The notes: generated from the letters alone by a model not told the origin. Positions 52,521 through 61,283 are shown, numbered from the stretch's first letter. The stretch: DNA of 64,000 nt from Allomuricauda sp. (GCA_030148335.1 JASBTQ010000001.1:1-64000), one strand, 5' to 3'. Made by a program: numbers and translations.

Positions 52521-53984
52521 TTATTTGTTTAGACTGTTCAAAGCTTCTTTTACTTCTTTTAAATCATCAAATTCCACCCGGACACCATTGGTTTCCTGAT
52601 AGGTTTCATGGCCCTTTCCCGCTACCAAGATGATGTCTTTGGCCATGGCCATCTGGCAAGCGGCCTTTATGGCCTGCTTTCTGTTCTCGATGGACAATAC
52701 TTTTTTGGTGTTCTGGGCCTCCACTCCCTTTTCCATTTCCTCAATGATCGTGGCAGGTGATTCCGTTCTGGGGTTATCGGATGTAAAAATGGCCTGATCA
52801 CTCATTTCGGAAGCGATATGACCCATAACCGGACGCTTAGACTTATCGCGGTCACCACCACACCCCACTACGGTGATGACCTTTTCATTTCCAGTCCTCA
52901 ATGCATTGATGGTGATCAATACATTTTTTAGTGCGTCCGGCGTATGGGCATAATCAACTATTGCCGTTATTTTTTCTTTGGATATATAGTATTGAAACCT
53001 GCCGTTCACGGTCTCCAGTTCGCTCATCAGCCTCAGAATCTCCATTTTTTCCAACCCCAAAAGGTCGGCCACGGCATAGATGGCCAATAGGTTATAGGCA
53101 TTGAAATCCCCGATGAGCTTTGTCCACAGTTCATTCTCATCCAGCTTCAACAACTGTCCATTGAACTGCCTCTCCAATATCTGGGCCCTGTAATCTGCAT
53201 ACGATTTTAGGGCATACGTATATTTTTTGGCCTTGGTGTTCTGCATCATCACCAAACCATTTTTATCATCGATGTTGACCAACGCAAAAGCGGTCTTGGG
53301 CAAACTGTCGAACAATTTTTTCTTGGTATCGCGGTATTCTGCAAAAGTTTTGTGGTAATCCAGATGATCATGGGAGAGATTGGTAAAGATCGCTCCTGCA
53401 AAATGTAATCCTTCAGATCTTTTTTGATGGATGCCGTGCGAACTCACCTCCATGAAACAGCACTCCACACCTTCTGCGCTCATTTTTGCCAGATAATCGT
53501 TGATGGCCATGACATCCGGGGTCGTATGGCTCGCTGGATATTCCTTATTGCCCACCATCACCTTTATGGTGGAAAGAAGGCCTGCTTTGTAACCCGCTTT
53601 CGTGTAGAGGTTGTACAGCAGCGTGGCTACCGTAGTTTTTCCATTGGTCCCTGTAATTCCGACCAGTTTTAGGTTTTTGGACGGGTTTCCATAAAAATTG
53701 GAGGCCATGACGGCCAAGGCACTGTTGCAATCCGGCACCTTCAAATAGGTGATGCCATTGACCAACAGTTCGGGCAGCTCTTCACAGACCACCGCTTTGG
53801 CACCTGAGTCCACCGCTTTTTGGATGTACTTATGACCATCGGTGATGGTTCCCCGAACGGCCACGAACACATCGTCCATCTCCACTTTTCTCGAATCGAA
53901 ATGGATATGGTTCACCATGACATGGGTATCCCCACTCACCGCAGTGAGGCTCACACCATATAATATGTCCTTCAACAACTTCAT
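52521..53984 (-). CDS. murE: UDP-MurNAc-L-Ala-D-Glu--2,6-diaminopimelate ligase
   Basis: MurE adds the third stem-peptide residue. The 487-residue protein has the ATP-binding LVGITGTNGKTTVATLLYNLY. It also has the DNPR motif (FTSDNPRTESP), the marker of meso-diaminopimelate rather than lysine as substrate. It overlaps ftsI by four bases. Confidence 0.96.
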   Translation of the reverse strand: MKLLKDILYGVSLTAVSGDTHVMVNHIHFDSRKVEMDDVFVAVRGTITDGHKYIQKAVDSGAKAVVCEELPELLVNGITYLKVPDCNSALAVMASNFYGNPSKNLKLVGITGTNGKTTVATLLYNLYTKAGYKAGLLSTIKVMVGNKEYPASHTTPDVMAINDYLAKMSAEGVECCFMEVSSHGIHQKRSEGLHFAGAIFTNLSHDHLDYHKTFAEYRDTKKKLFDSLPKTAFALVNIDDKNGLVMMQNTKAKKYTYALKSYADYRAQILERQFNGQLLKLDENELWTKLIGDFNAYNLLAIYAVADLLGLEKMEILRLMSELETVNGRFQYYISKEKITAIVDYAHTPDALKNVLITINALRTGNEKVITVVGCGGDRDKSKRPVMGHIASEMSDQAIFTSDNPRTESPATIIEEMEKGVEAQNTKKVLSIENRKQAIKAACQMAMAKDIILVAGKGHETYQETNGVRVEFDDLKEVKEALNSLNK

Positions 53985-55990
53985 GAAAGCTCCAGTACTA
54001 TTTTCTTTACTTTTTTTATGTCCGTTCCTTGGTCTATGGACTGCTTCTTCACTTTTCCATTTCCGTGCACTTCCACTTCCAGTCCCAAATTTTCGAGCAG
54101 TGATATCGCATCCATCCCACTCATTCCTTTGACATTGGGCACGGTCCCAAATTTTTTCTGGGCCATGGCAAAGTATTGCTCGTACGCTTTATCCAAATCA
54201 GGGTCGTCATATTCTTTGGTTTCCACTTCATCCACCAAAGGTGAAATGGCATGTATCTTTTGGGCCATGGATTTAAAAACAGGACCTGATACGTCAGCTC
54301 CGTAATACCCCTCGCTCTTGTCCGGCTCATGGATGATCACGATACAGGAATACTTGGGATTGTCCGCTGGAAAATACCCTGCAAAAGAGGAGATATAGGC
54401 TAGTTTATCAGGATTCTTTTCCACATAGTTCTTTTGGGTAGTCCCCGTTTTGCCGGCCATGGAAAAGTTCTTGGAGTACAGCCCGTGTCCCGTACCGTTC
54501 TTTTTTTCCACCACATCCTTCATGAGTTGCCTTACCTTGTCCACGGTTTCTTTGGAACAGATGGATGGGTTCAGCACTTCCTTGTCAAATCGTTTCACCA
54601 CTTTACTGCCTTCCCTCACTTCTTTGATCAACCGGGGCTTTACCAACTCCCCGTCGTTGGCAATGGCATTGTAAAAGGCCAAGGTCTGCATGGGGGTCAA
54701 TGACACTTCGTAGCCGTGCGACATCCATCCGAGGGAAATTCCCGACCAACCCTTGTCTCCCGGATAGCGGATCACAGGATCCCCTTCCCCAATGATGGGA
54801 AGGTCCAATTTTTTGTGCAGCCCCATGTTCATCAAACGGTTCACGAACTTGGCGGGCCGATCTTTATAATTTTCATTGATGATCTTGGCAAAAGCGGTGT
54901 TCGAGGAAACCGCAAAGGCTTCAGCAACAGAAATCTTTCCATAACCGCCCCATTTGGAATCCTTCACCACACCATCATATATCCTGTACCTTCCTTTTTC
55001 CGTGTCGATGACGGTGCTGGTATCCACAACTTTATCTTCCAAAGCGGCCACTAGGGACATCAATTTAAAGGTAGAGCCCGGCTCGTGCGATTCCCCGACG
55101 GCATAGTTCAATTTTTCGTAGTATGTCCCGTCAGAGGTGCGTCCCAGATTGGAGATGGCCTTCACCTCCCCGGTCTTGGTCTCCATGACCACGACACAAC
55201 CATGGTCCGCCTTATATTTTTCAAGCTGTTTCAATAATTCGTGATGGGCAATGTCTTGGATGTTGACATCGATGGTGGACACCACGTCCAGGCCATCCTG
55301 TGGCTCCACAATATTGTCCAGACCCACGGGTTTCCATTGACCCTTTGCTATTCTTTGCTTCAGACGTTTTCCTTCCCTGCCCCTCAAATAGGTTTCCCCG
55401 AAGGCACCATCCAATCCTACACGGGTATAGTATCCGTTTTCATCCACCCTTTCATAGCCAATGCTCCTAGCTGCCATCTTACCCAAAGGGTATTCCCTCA
55501 CCACACGGTGGGTCTCGATGAAGCCACCTTTATATGGACCCAGGTTGAAAAGAGGGAATTGTTTGATGCGGACATAACTCAGGTAATCCACGTTACGGGC
55601 CACCAGTTCGTACCTGCTCCCATTGGCCCTGGCCTTTCTGAACAATTGCCTATAATAGGAAGAAGGTCGGTTGAAAAGAATTCCCAACGAATCGGACAGT
55701 GCGGCAACATGGTTCTGGAAATTTGCTTCGGACACGGTTTGGGCATCGAACCTGATCTCGTATTTGGGCACGGATGCGGCCAATAGGCTACCATCTTCGG
55801 AGTACAGGTTACCCCGGTTGGGTTCTATGGTGAACATTTTTTCGGTCTGGCTCAGGGCAAGTTCCTTGTATTTTTCACCTTCCACCATCTGGATATCCAC
55901 CAGCTTCACCACCACGGCTATGGCCATGACCAGAAGTCCACCTGCAACGAGGTAGAGCCTATTCATGATATTTTTTTCGGTGATTGCCAC
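53981..55990 (-). CDS. ftsI: Penicillin-binding protein FtsI with PASTA domain
   Basis: FtsI (PBP3) is the septal peptidoglycan transpeptidase. The 669-residue protein has an N-terminal membrane helix (about residues 11-29), a PBP dimerisation domain, and a transpeptidase domain with EPGSTFKLMSL (SxxK), SSNTAFAKI (SxN) and AGKTGTTQK (KTG). The last 60 residues form one PASTA domain (VPNVKGMSGMDAISLLENLGL). It overlaps ftsL by one base. Confidence 0.95.
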   Translation of the reverse strand: MAITEKNIMNRLYLVAGGLLVMAIAVVVKLVDIQMVEGEKYKELALSQTEKMFTIEPNRGNLYSEDGSLLAASVPKYEIRFDAQTVSEANFQNHVAALSDSLGILFNRPSSYYRQLFRKARANGSRYELVARNVDYLSYVRIKQFPLFNLGPYKGGFIETHRVVREYPLGKMAARSIGYERVDENGYYTRVGLDGAFGETYLRGREGKRLKQRIAKGQWKPVGLDNIVEPQDGLDVVSTIDVNIQDIAHHELLKQLEKYKADHGCVVVMETKTGEVKAISNLGRTSDGTYYEKLNYAVGESHEPGSTFKLMSLVAALEDKVVDTSTVIDTEKGRYRIYDGVVKDSKWGGYGKISVAEAFAVSSNTAFAKIINENYKDRPAKFVNRLMNMGLHKKLDLPIIGEGDPVIRYPGDKGWSGISLGWMSHGYEVSLTPMQTLAFYNAIANDGELVKPRLIKEVREGSKVVKRFDKEVLNPSICSKETVDKVRQLMKDVVEKKNGTGHGLYSKNFSMAGKTGTTQKNYVEKNPDKLAYISSFAGYFPADNPKYSCIVIIHEPDKSEGYYGADVSGPVFKSMAQKIHAISPLVDEVETKEYDDPDLDKAYEQYFAMAQKKFGTVPNVKGMSGMDAISLLENLGLEVEVHGNGKVKKQSIDQGTDIKKVKKIVLELS

Positions 55991-56307
55991 TATTCCGCTG
56001 ATTTAACCACTATTTTCTTCGGTGGGTTTTCTGAAGGAACCAGTCCCTTGTCCGCCACTTCTTTCCGCAAAGTGGATTCCAGCTTGAGCTGTTGTACGTT
56101 GGACCTTCCTTGAAAAAACTCACTTTTCAATTTTCTCACCTCCTCGTTCAAGGCGGCTATTTCCATTACTTTTTTATCGGCATTGTGACTGCTGGAGATC
56201 ATCAATGCGGCCAAGAAAGAGGCATACAACAAAAACATCCAGTTCTTGGGAGCATCCCCGCTCACCAAAAACTTTCCTTTTAATATGTCCAGCAATCCTT
56301 TTCTCAT
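55990..56307 (-). CDS. FtsL-like cell division protein
   Basis: A 105-residue protein with one membrane helix (MFLLYASFLAALMISSSH, about residues 24-41) followed by a short coiled-coil-like region rich in Glu, Leu and Lys. Size, topology and the slot between rsmH and ftsI match FtsL, which joins FtsQ and FtsB to activate FtsWI. Sequence similarity among FtsL proteins is low, so the name rests mostly on context. Confidence 0.82.
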   Translation of the reverse strand: MRKGLLDILKGKFLVSGDAPKNWMFLLYASFLAALMISSSHNADKKVMEIAALNEEVRKLKSEFFQGRSNVQQLKLESTLRKEVADKGLVPSENPPKKIVVKSAE

Positions 56308-56312
56308 TTTTT

Positions 56313-57215
56313 CTATATGCGTTCCGCAATGCGGAGTTTTGCACTTCTTGCCCTGTTGTTTCGGGCTACTTCCTCTGCGGTCGGCACTATGAGCCCTCCC
56401 ACTTTTTTCAAGGGAACGTCGATGTTCCCATAAAAATCCTTTTCAGGTTCGCCCTCGAACCGTCCGTCGCGTATGAAACGTTTCACCAAACGGTCTTCCA
56501 GGGAGTGGTAACTGATCATGCTCAACCGCCCACCTTTTTCCAGAACTTCCGGCACTTGGAGCAAAAACTCCTTCAGCACCTCTATCTCTTGGTTGACCTC
56601 GATCCGTATGGCCTGATAGATCTGGGCCAAAATCTTGTTCTCCTTCATCTTGGGCAAAAACTTGCCCAAGGTCTGTTTCAATTCTTCCGTGGTTTTGATC
56701 GGATTGACCGCCCTTGCTTCCACAATGGTCTTGGCCATGGCATTGGCGTTTCGCAGTTCCCCATATTGGAACAGTACGGATGCCAGATCTTCTTGGGGGT
56801 AGGAGTTGATCACCTCATAGGCCGAAAGCACATTGTTCCTGTCCATACGCATGTCGAGATCCGCATTGAACCTAGTGGAAAATCCACGGGCCGCTTCATC
56901 GAACTGATGGGAGGAAACTCCGAAATCCGCCAAGATTCCATCGACTTTCCGAATACCATAGAACTTGAGATATTGCTTGAGGTAGCGAAAATTCTGGTTG
57001 ATCAATTGGAACCTATCGTCATGCAATGCATTTTGCAGGGCATCCTCATCTTGATCAAACGCGAACAGCTTTCCGCCCTCGCCCAATCGTTTCAATATTT
57101 CACTGGAGTGCCCTCCACCACCAAAGGTGACGTCCACATACACCCCGTCCGGCTTTATGTCCAATCCGTCCACCGACTCTTGCAACAGCACCGGATTGTG
57201 ATATGCATTACTCAT
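56313..57215 (-). CDS. rsmH: 16S rRNA (cytosine1402-N4)-methyltransferase
   Basis: RsmH (MraW) methylates N4 of C1402 in 16S rRNA. The protein, about 300 aa from the ATG at 57215, has YHNPVLLQESVDGL, the SAM site YVDVTFGGGGHSSEIL and MISYHSLEDRLVKRFIRDG. Longer in-frame starts up to 57281 lie inside mraZ and would add residues not seen in the family. The chosen start overlaps the mraZ stop by 8 bases. Confidence 0.95.
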   Translation of the reverse strand: MSNAYHNPVLLQESVDGLDIKPDGVYVDVTFGGGGHSSEILKRLGEGGKLFAFDQDEDALQNALHDDRFQLINQNFRYLKQYLKFYGIRKVDGILADFGVSSHQFDEAARGFSTRFNADLDMRMDRNNVLSAYEVINSYPQEDLASVLFQYGELRNANAMAKTIVEARAVNPIKTTEELKQTLGKFLPKMKENKILAQIYQAIRIEVNQEIEVLKEFLLQVPEVLEKGGRLSMISYHSLEDRLVKRFIRDGRFEGEPEKDFYGNIDVPLKKVGGLIVPTAEEVARNNRARSAKLRIAERI

Positions 57216-57663
57216 CGTCATCAAAGATCTCTTCGGCCAAATCCGCATAATCCTTCTCCCCTTCGGCCAAGACTTTCTCATACTTATCCTTGTCCCAGAT
57301 CTCTATTTTGTCAAAGACCGCATTGAGCACCACTTCCTTATCGATCCCCGCAAAATCCACGAGATTTTTGGGTATCTGCAGCCTTCCGGAATCCCCATCG
57401 ATGGCGACTTCCTTCATCCCCGCCACAAAATTTCTCACAAAGGCGTCGTACTTGCGGTTGATCTTGCTCTTCTTCATCACCTTTTGCATCAGCACATCGA
57501 ACTGTTGTTTGGGATACAACTCCAGACACTGCTGAAAAACCGACCTCTTGATCACGAAACCTTCTTTCAGGACAGGCAATAGCTGATTTTTCAAGGAAAT
57601 GGGCAGCAATACCCTTCCTTTTGAATCCGCTTTGCAATCATGTTGTCCTATGATATGGGTCAC
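57208..57663 (-). CDS. mraZ: Transcriptional regulator MraZ
   Basis: MraZ is a double-AbrB-like DNA-binding protein that forms rings and controls its own dcw operon. The 151-residue protein has the two repeats, the first with CKADSKGRVLLPISLKNQL and the second with VAIDGDSGRLQIPKNLVDFAG. It is the first gene of the cluster. A matching MraZ-box-like array stands directly upstream of its promoter. Confidence 0.95.
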   Translation of the reverse strand: MTHIIGQHDCKADSKGRVLLPISLKNQLLPVLKEGFVIKRSVFQQCLELYPKQQFDVLMQKVMKKSKINRKYDAFVRNFVAGMKEVAIDGDSGRLQIPKNLVDFAGIDKEVVLNAVFDKIEIWDKDKYEKVLAEGEKDYADLAEEIFDDDE

Positions 57664-57692
57664 TAGAAATCAATTGGTTACTTAATACAACT

Positions 57693-57700
57693 CAAATATA
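57693..57700 (-). promoter_or_regulatory. -7 promoter element of the dcw cluster
   Basis: On the minus strand TATATTTG, a full consensus match, 29 bases before the mraZ ATG. The -33 position is taken by the GTGG repeats. Confidence 0.65.
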
Positions 57701-57712
57701 TAGATTTTATTT

Positions 57713-57757
57713 CCACATTTCTCCACTTAACACCACTTTTGTTAATAAATTCACCAC
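57713..57757 (-). promoter_or_regulatory. MraZ-box-like operator array
   Basis: CCAC (GTGG on the minus strand) occurs at 57713, 57723, 57733 and 57754: spacing 10, 10 and 21 bp. On the minus strand the copies read AAAGTGGTG, AAAGTGGTG, TAAGTGGAG and AATGTGGAA. E. coli MraZ binds TGGG repeats spaced 10 bp, and mollicute boxes are of the AAAGTG type. The array begins 13 bp upstream of the -7 element. Confidence 0.65.
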
Positions 57758-57896
57758 TTTTAGACCAAAAACCAACTTTTGGACCGGGCAAACACTCCCC
57801 GTGAATATGCCCCTCCACTTCACAAATCTTGAGGAAACCGAAAAAACTTGTCCCCCATGCACCAAAAACCTGAATTCTTTGTAACATGAAATGCCT

Positions 57897-57904
57897 ATAT
57901 TTGC
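57897..57904 (+). promoter_or_regulatory. -7 promoter element of the hydrolase gene at 57930
   Basis: TATATTTG followed by CC, 25 bases before the ATG. Confidence 0.6.
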
Positions 57905-57929
57905 CCCTCTTACTACCAACTGACTATTA

Positions 57930-58694
57930 ATGGAAGAGCATTTAATTGAGGATGGCAAATACAGATATATAGAAAAGGGAGAGGGAACCCCCATGATCAT
58001 CCTGCATGGACTCATGGGTGGACTCAGTAATTTTCAAGGTGTATCTGACTATTTCCCCTCCAAGGGCTACAAGGTCTTGATCCCCGAGCTCCCCATTTAC
58101 GACATGCCCATACTGAAAACCACCGTAAAGAACTTTGCCAAGTTTTTGGAGGGTTTCATCGAGGCCAAAGGATTGAAGGATGTCATTCTTTTGGGCAATT
58201 CCCTCGGTGGGCACATTGGTCTCTTGCACACCAAAATGTTCCCCGAAATGGTCAAGGCACTCGTCATCACTGGAAGCTCCGGGCTCTATGAAAGTGCCAT
58301 GGGCGACGGTTATCCCAAGCGCGGCGATTATGAGTTCATCAAGAAAAAGGCGCAGGATGTCTTCTATGATCCCGAAGTGGCCACAAAGGAAATTGTGGAC
58401 GAGGTGTTTGCCACGGTGAACGACAGGATGAAGTTGGTAAAGACCCTTGCCATTGCCAAAAGTGCCATCCGACACAATATGTCCAAGGACCTGCCACACA
58501 TGAAGACCCCCACGTGCATCATTTGGGGCGAGAACGATACGGTGACCCCTCCCAATGTGGCCAAGGAGTTCCACGAACTTTTGCCCGATTCCGACCTCTA
58601 CTGGATCGAGAAATGCGGCCATGCGCCCATGATGGAGCACCCCGAGGATTTTAACCGCATTCTTGACGCTTGGTTGAAGAAGAGAGGGTTCTAG
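57930..58694 (+). CDS. Alpha/beta-fold hydrolase
   Basis: A 254-residue cytosolic alpha/beta hydrolase. The oxyanion-hole HG is in IILHGLMGGLSNF, the nucleophile in LLGNSLGGHIGLLH, the acid in IWGENDTVTPP and the histidine in IEKCGHAPMMEHPEDF, so the triad is complete. It resembles lipase/esterase or MhpC-type hydrolases; the substrate is not known. It is divergent from the dcw cluster. Confidence 0.88.
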   Translation: MEEHLIEDGKYRYIEKGEGTPMIILHGLMGGLSNFQGVSDYFPSKGYKVLIPELPIYDMPILKTTVKNFAKFLEGFIEAKGLKDVILLGNSLGGHIGLLHTKMFPEMVKALVITGSSGLYESAMGDGYPKRGDYEFIKKKAQDVFYDPEVATKEIVDEVFATVNDRMKLVKTLAIAKSAIRHNMSKDLPHMKTPTCIIWGENDTVTPPNVAKEFHELLPDSDLYWIEKCGHAPMMEHPEDFNRILDAWLKKRGF

Positions 58695-58752
58695 TAGTTA
58701 GACTTTAGCATTTTTTAGTTTTATTAATGGGTGTTTTTAGTATTTTACCATT

Positions 58753-58787
58753 GTCTATCGTCTATTTTCTATTGTCTAACATCTATT
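58753..58787. repeat. Degenerate heptamer repeats before engB
   Basis: Five heptamers in a row: GTCTATC, GTCTATT, TTCTATT, GTCTAAC, ATCTATT. The same family, inverted, occurs between murE and mraY at 52438-52469. It ends 4 bases before the engB ATG. Confidence 0.8.
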
Positions 58788-58791
58788 CAAA

Positions 58792-59403
58792 ATGAAGATT
58801 TCTTCCGCCGAATTCATAATGAGCAATTCCAATGTGGCCAAATGCCCCAATGAACCGTTGCCGGAGTATGCCTTTATCGGGCGATCCAATGTGGGAAAAT
58901 CGTCCCTCATCAATATGCTCGTGGACAGAAAGGGATTGGCCAAGACTTCTGGTAGACCGGGTAAAACACAACTCATCAATCATTTTAAGATCAACAACAA
59001 CTGGTTTTTGGTGGATTTGCCTGGATATGGCTATGCCAGGGTATCCAAAAAGGACAAAAACACCTTTCAGAAATATATCACCGAATATTTTCAAAAACGG
59101 AAGCAATTGGTCTGCGGTTTTGTACTTGTGGACATCCGCCACGACCCACAACCCATTGACCTTGAGTTCATGGAGTGGTTGGGGACCAATCAGGTACCTT
59201 TCGCCATCATCTTCACCAAAGCGGACAAACTCAAGACCGGCACCATTGAAAAACAAGCGGAAGCCTATCTTCAGAAATTAAGGGAAGGTGCATGGGAGGA
59301 GGCTCCCCCACATTTCACCACTTCATCCAGCAACCGGATGGGCAAGGATGAACTTTTGGAGTTCATAGATGGCATCAACCAACAATTTTTCTCGAATAAA
59401 TGA
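58792..59403 (+). CDS. engB: Ribosome biogenesis GTP-binding protein EngB (YsxC)
   Basis: EngB is an essential GTPase for late assembly of the large ribosomal subunit. The 203-residue protein has G1 GRSNVGKSSLINML, the G2 region TSGRPGKTQLINHF, G3 DLPGYGYA and G4 TKADKL. The gene ends in a hairpin terminator. Confidence 0.96.
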   Translation: MKISSAEFIMSNSNVAKCPNEPLPEYAFIGRSNVGKSSLINMLVDRKGLAKTSGRPGKTQLINHFKINNNWFLVDLPGYGYARVSKKDKNTFQKYITEYFQKRKQLVCGFVLVDIRHDPQPIDLEFMEWLGTNQVPFAIIFTKADKLKTGTIEKQAEAYLQKLREGAWEEAPPHFTTSSSNRMGKDELLEFIDGINQQFFSNK

Positions 59404-59410
59404 TCCCTGC

Positions 59411-59435
59411 ATAAATCCAAAGGATTTATTTTTTT
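59411..59435 (+). terminator. Terminator after engB
   Basis: ATAAATCC (59411-59418) pairs with GGATTTAT (59422-59429) around AAA, then a T run. Confidence 0.85.
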
Positions 59436-59465
59436 AATGCGTATTTTCCATGCAATTTAGGGAGC

Positions 59466-60332
59466 ATGGATGTAGTGAAGACTTACCATAATGTGAACAG
59501 GGCCGATGTTTCGCTCAGTTTTGGCATTTCCAAGATGGAGGATATTCATAAAAAAAGGAACGGCCTGGCCGATGAGCCCCACCGACATGATTATTACACC
59601 ATTCTTGTTGTCAAAAAAGGAAAGGGCGTCCATTTGGTCGATTTCAAGACGCATCCCGTTGCCGGAAACCAAGTTTTTTTCATCAGTCCCGGACAGGTGC
59701 ATCAACTCAAGGAAGAAACGAGCTCCTTTGGCTATTCCATTGTTTTCTCCGCACAATTTCTGGCAATGAACCATATTTTGGTGGACTTCATTGACGACAT
59801 CAACCTGTTCAATGATTTTGGCAACACCCCGCCCTTGATGGTCAGCGAACCTGAAATGGACCGAATCCTATCCTACGCCTCGGAAATGGAATTTTATTAT
59901 CGGTCCCACGACACCTATAAGTTTGAGGCCATCGGCGCACTGCTCAAATTGCTTTTGATCGCTTGCCACAACCTATGTTCTTTGACCCAACTGGATTCCC
60001 AGACCATGGAGGTCGGTGCCGTTCTGGTGCGCAACTTCAAACAACTGGTGAACGAAAAGTTCAAGGCTTGGCACCATGCCTCCGCCTATGCCGATGCACT
60101 GCACATCACCCCCGACCACCTGAACCGTGTGGTGAAATCCCTCACCGGAAAAACATCCAAGGAGCACATCCAGAGCAGGATCACCATTGCCGCCAAACGA
60201 TTGCTGTATTTTTCGCCTCTGTCCCAGAAAGAAATCGCCTTTGAACTCGGTTTTTCGGAACCGGCCAATTTCAGTGCTTTTTTCAAATCCTGCACGGGCG
60301 TTTCCCCGAGCAAGTTCAAAGAATTGGTCTGA
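59466..60332 (+). CDS. AraC-family transcriptional regulator
   Basis: A 288-residue regulator with an N-terminal cupin-like sensor domain (PHRHDYYTILVVKKGKGVHLVDF, then FFISPGQVHQL). The C-terminal AraC double helix-turn-helix lies at about residues 190-288 (from YADALHITPDHLNRVVKSLTGKTSKEHI to FSEPANFSAFFKSCTGVSPSKF). It precedes the pirin gene. Between them is a 21-bp-spaced direct repeat that is a likely binding site. Confidence 0.9.
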   Translation: MDVVKTYHNVNRADVSLSFGISKMEDIHKKRNGLADEPHRHDYYTILVVKKGKGVHLVDFKTHPVAGNQVFFISPGQVHQLKEETSSFGYSIVFSAQFLAMNHILVDFIDDINLFNDFGNTPPLMVSEPEMDRILSYASEMEFYYRSHDTYKFEAIGALLKLLLIACHNLCSLTQLDSQTMEVGAVLVRNFKQLVNEKFKAWHHASAYADALHITPDHLNRVVKSLTGKTSKEHIQSRITIAAKRLLYFSPLSQKEIAFELGFSEPANFSAFFKSCTGVSPSKFKELV

Positions 60333-60339
60333 TATCGGA

Positions 60340-60373
60340 TTTTCATAAGTCCCTCCCGTGTTTTCATATCCCC
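60340..60373 (+). promoter_or_regulatory. Candidate AraC-type operator before the pirin gene
   Basis: TTTTCATA occurs at 60340-60347 and at 60361-60368, exactly 21 bp apart, and both copies are followed by similar bases (AAGTCC and TTCCCC-like). The second copy starts 31 bp upstream of the -7 element, overlapping the -33 position. A 21-bp direct repeat is the classical half-site spacing of AraC. Confidence 0.6.
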
Positions 60374-60391
60374 AAAACCTCTTGCTTGCCC

Positions 60392-60399
60392 GACCTTTG
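60392..60399 (+). promoter_or_regulatory. -7 promoter element of the pirin gene
   Basis: GACCTTTG differs from TAnnTTTG at the first base only; 23 bases before the ATG. Confidence 0.5.
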
Positions 60400-60422
60400 T
60401 AGAGAACAAAAAAATAAGACAT

Positions 60423-61151
60423 ATGAAGACCGTATTGCACAAAGCAGACACCAGAGGGCATGCCGACCATGGCTGGCTCAACAGTCACCATACATTCAGT
60501 TTCGCAGCCTATCAAAATCCAGAACGGATGCATTTTGGGGTACTCCGTGTACTAAATGATGACCAAGTGGCACCGGGCAAGGGGTTTGGCTCCCACCCCC
60601 ATGACAACATGGAGATCATCTCCATTCCTTTGGAAGGGGATTTGGAACACAAGGACAGCATGGGCAATGTGACCACCATAAAAGAAGGGGACGTACAGGT
60701 GATGAGTGCCGGTACCGGCATCTTTCACAGTGAATACAATAAGAACGATCACAAGCAGGTGAAGTTCCTACAGATCTGGATATTCCCCAACAAAAGGAAC
60801 GTGGAGCCCCGCTATGACCAGATTTCCATAAGGGACATTGAGAAAAAGAATGCCTTTTACCAAGTACTTTCCCCAAACCCTGATGATGAAGGTGTGTGGG
60901 TACATCAAGATGCCTGGTTCCATTTGGGCAAGTTTGAATCGGGTGCCACCGACACCTATACGATCAAGAAAGAAGGAAATGGGGTCTATGTCTTTGTACT
61001 GGAAGGGACTGTGGAGATGCATGGACAGCACCTTGAAAAGCGTGATGGTCTTGGAATTTGGGAAACAGATTCCTTCGACCTGAAATCCAACTCGGACAGT
61101 AGAGTGCTGCTCATGGAAGTCCCAATGGGTCTTGGCAGCATAGGACGTTGA
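60423..61151 (+). CDS. Pirin-family protein (YhhW-like)
   Basis: A 242-residue bicupin of the pirin family. YhhW of E. coli has quercetin 2,3-dioxygenase activity. The first cupin has HGWLNSHHTFSFAAYQNPERMHFG and the metal site GFGSHPHDNMEIISIPLEG. The second cupin covers about residues 150-235. The natural substrate is unknown; a redox or electrophile response is often suggested. The AraC-type gene upstream is the likely regulator. A terminator follows. Confidence 0.92.
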   Translation: MKTVLHKADTRGHADHGWLNSHHTFSFAAYQNPERMHFGVLRVLNDDQVAPGKGFGSHPHDNMEIISIPLEGDLEHKDSMGNVTTIKEGDVQVMSAGTGIFHSEYNKNDHKQVKFLQIWIFPNKRNVEPRYDQISIRDIEKKNAFYQVLSPNPDDEGVWVHQDAWFHLGKFESGATDTYTIKKEGNGVYVFVLEGTVEMHGQHLEKRDGLGIWETDSFDLKSNSDSRVLLMEVPMGLGSIGR

Positions 61152-61174
61152 TTTTTCAAATGAAAGTATCATTA

Positions 61175-61199
61175 AAAAAGCCCCGTTCGGGGCTTTTTA
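61175..61199 (+). terminator. Terminator after the pirin gene
   Basis: AAAAAGCCCC (61175-61184) and GGGGCTTTTT (61189-61198) around the GTTC loop. Confidence 0.9.
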
Positions 61200-61254
61200 T
61201 TTTTGTTCATTCAGCAATTGTCAACCAATAACCATTTCCATTACAAATAATTGG

Positions 61255-61262
61255 ATATTTTT
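61255..61262 (+). promoter_or_regulatory. -7 promoter element of the SH3 gene
   Basis: TATTTTTG, 21 bases before the ATG at 61284. Confidence 0.55.
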
Positions 61263-61283
61263 GGATTACCAAATCACCTACTT

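Noticed and set aside
56205..57326. A 373-codon plus-strand frame opposite rsmH and mraZ.
   Set aside because: It lies fully antisense to two conserved genes and crosses their overlap; no promoter in front of it.
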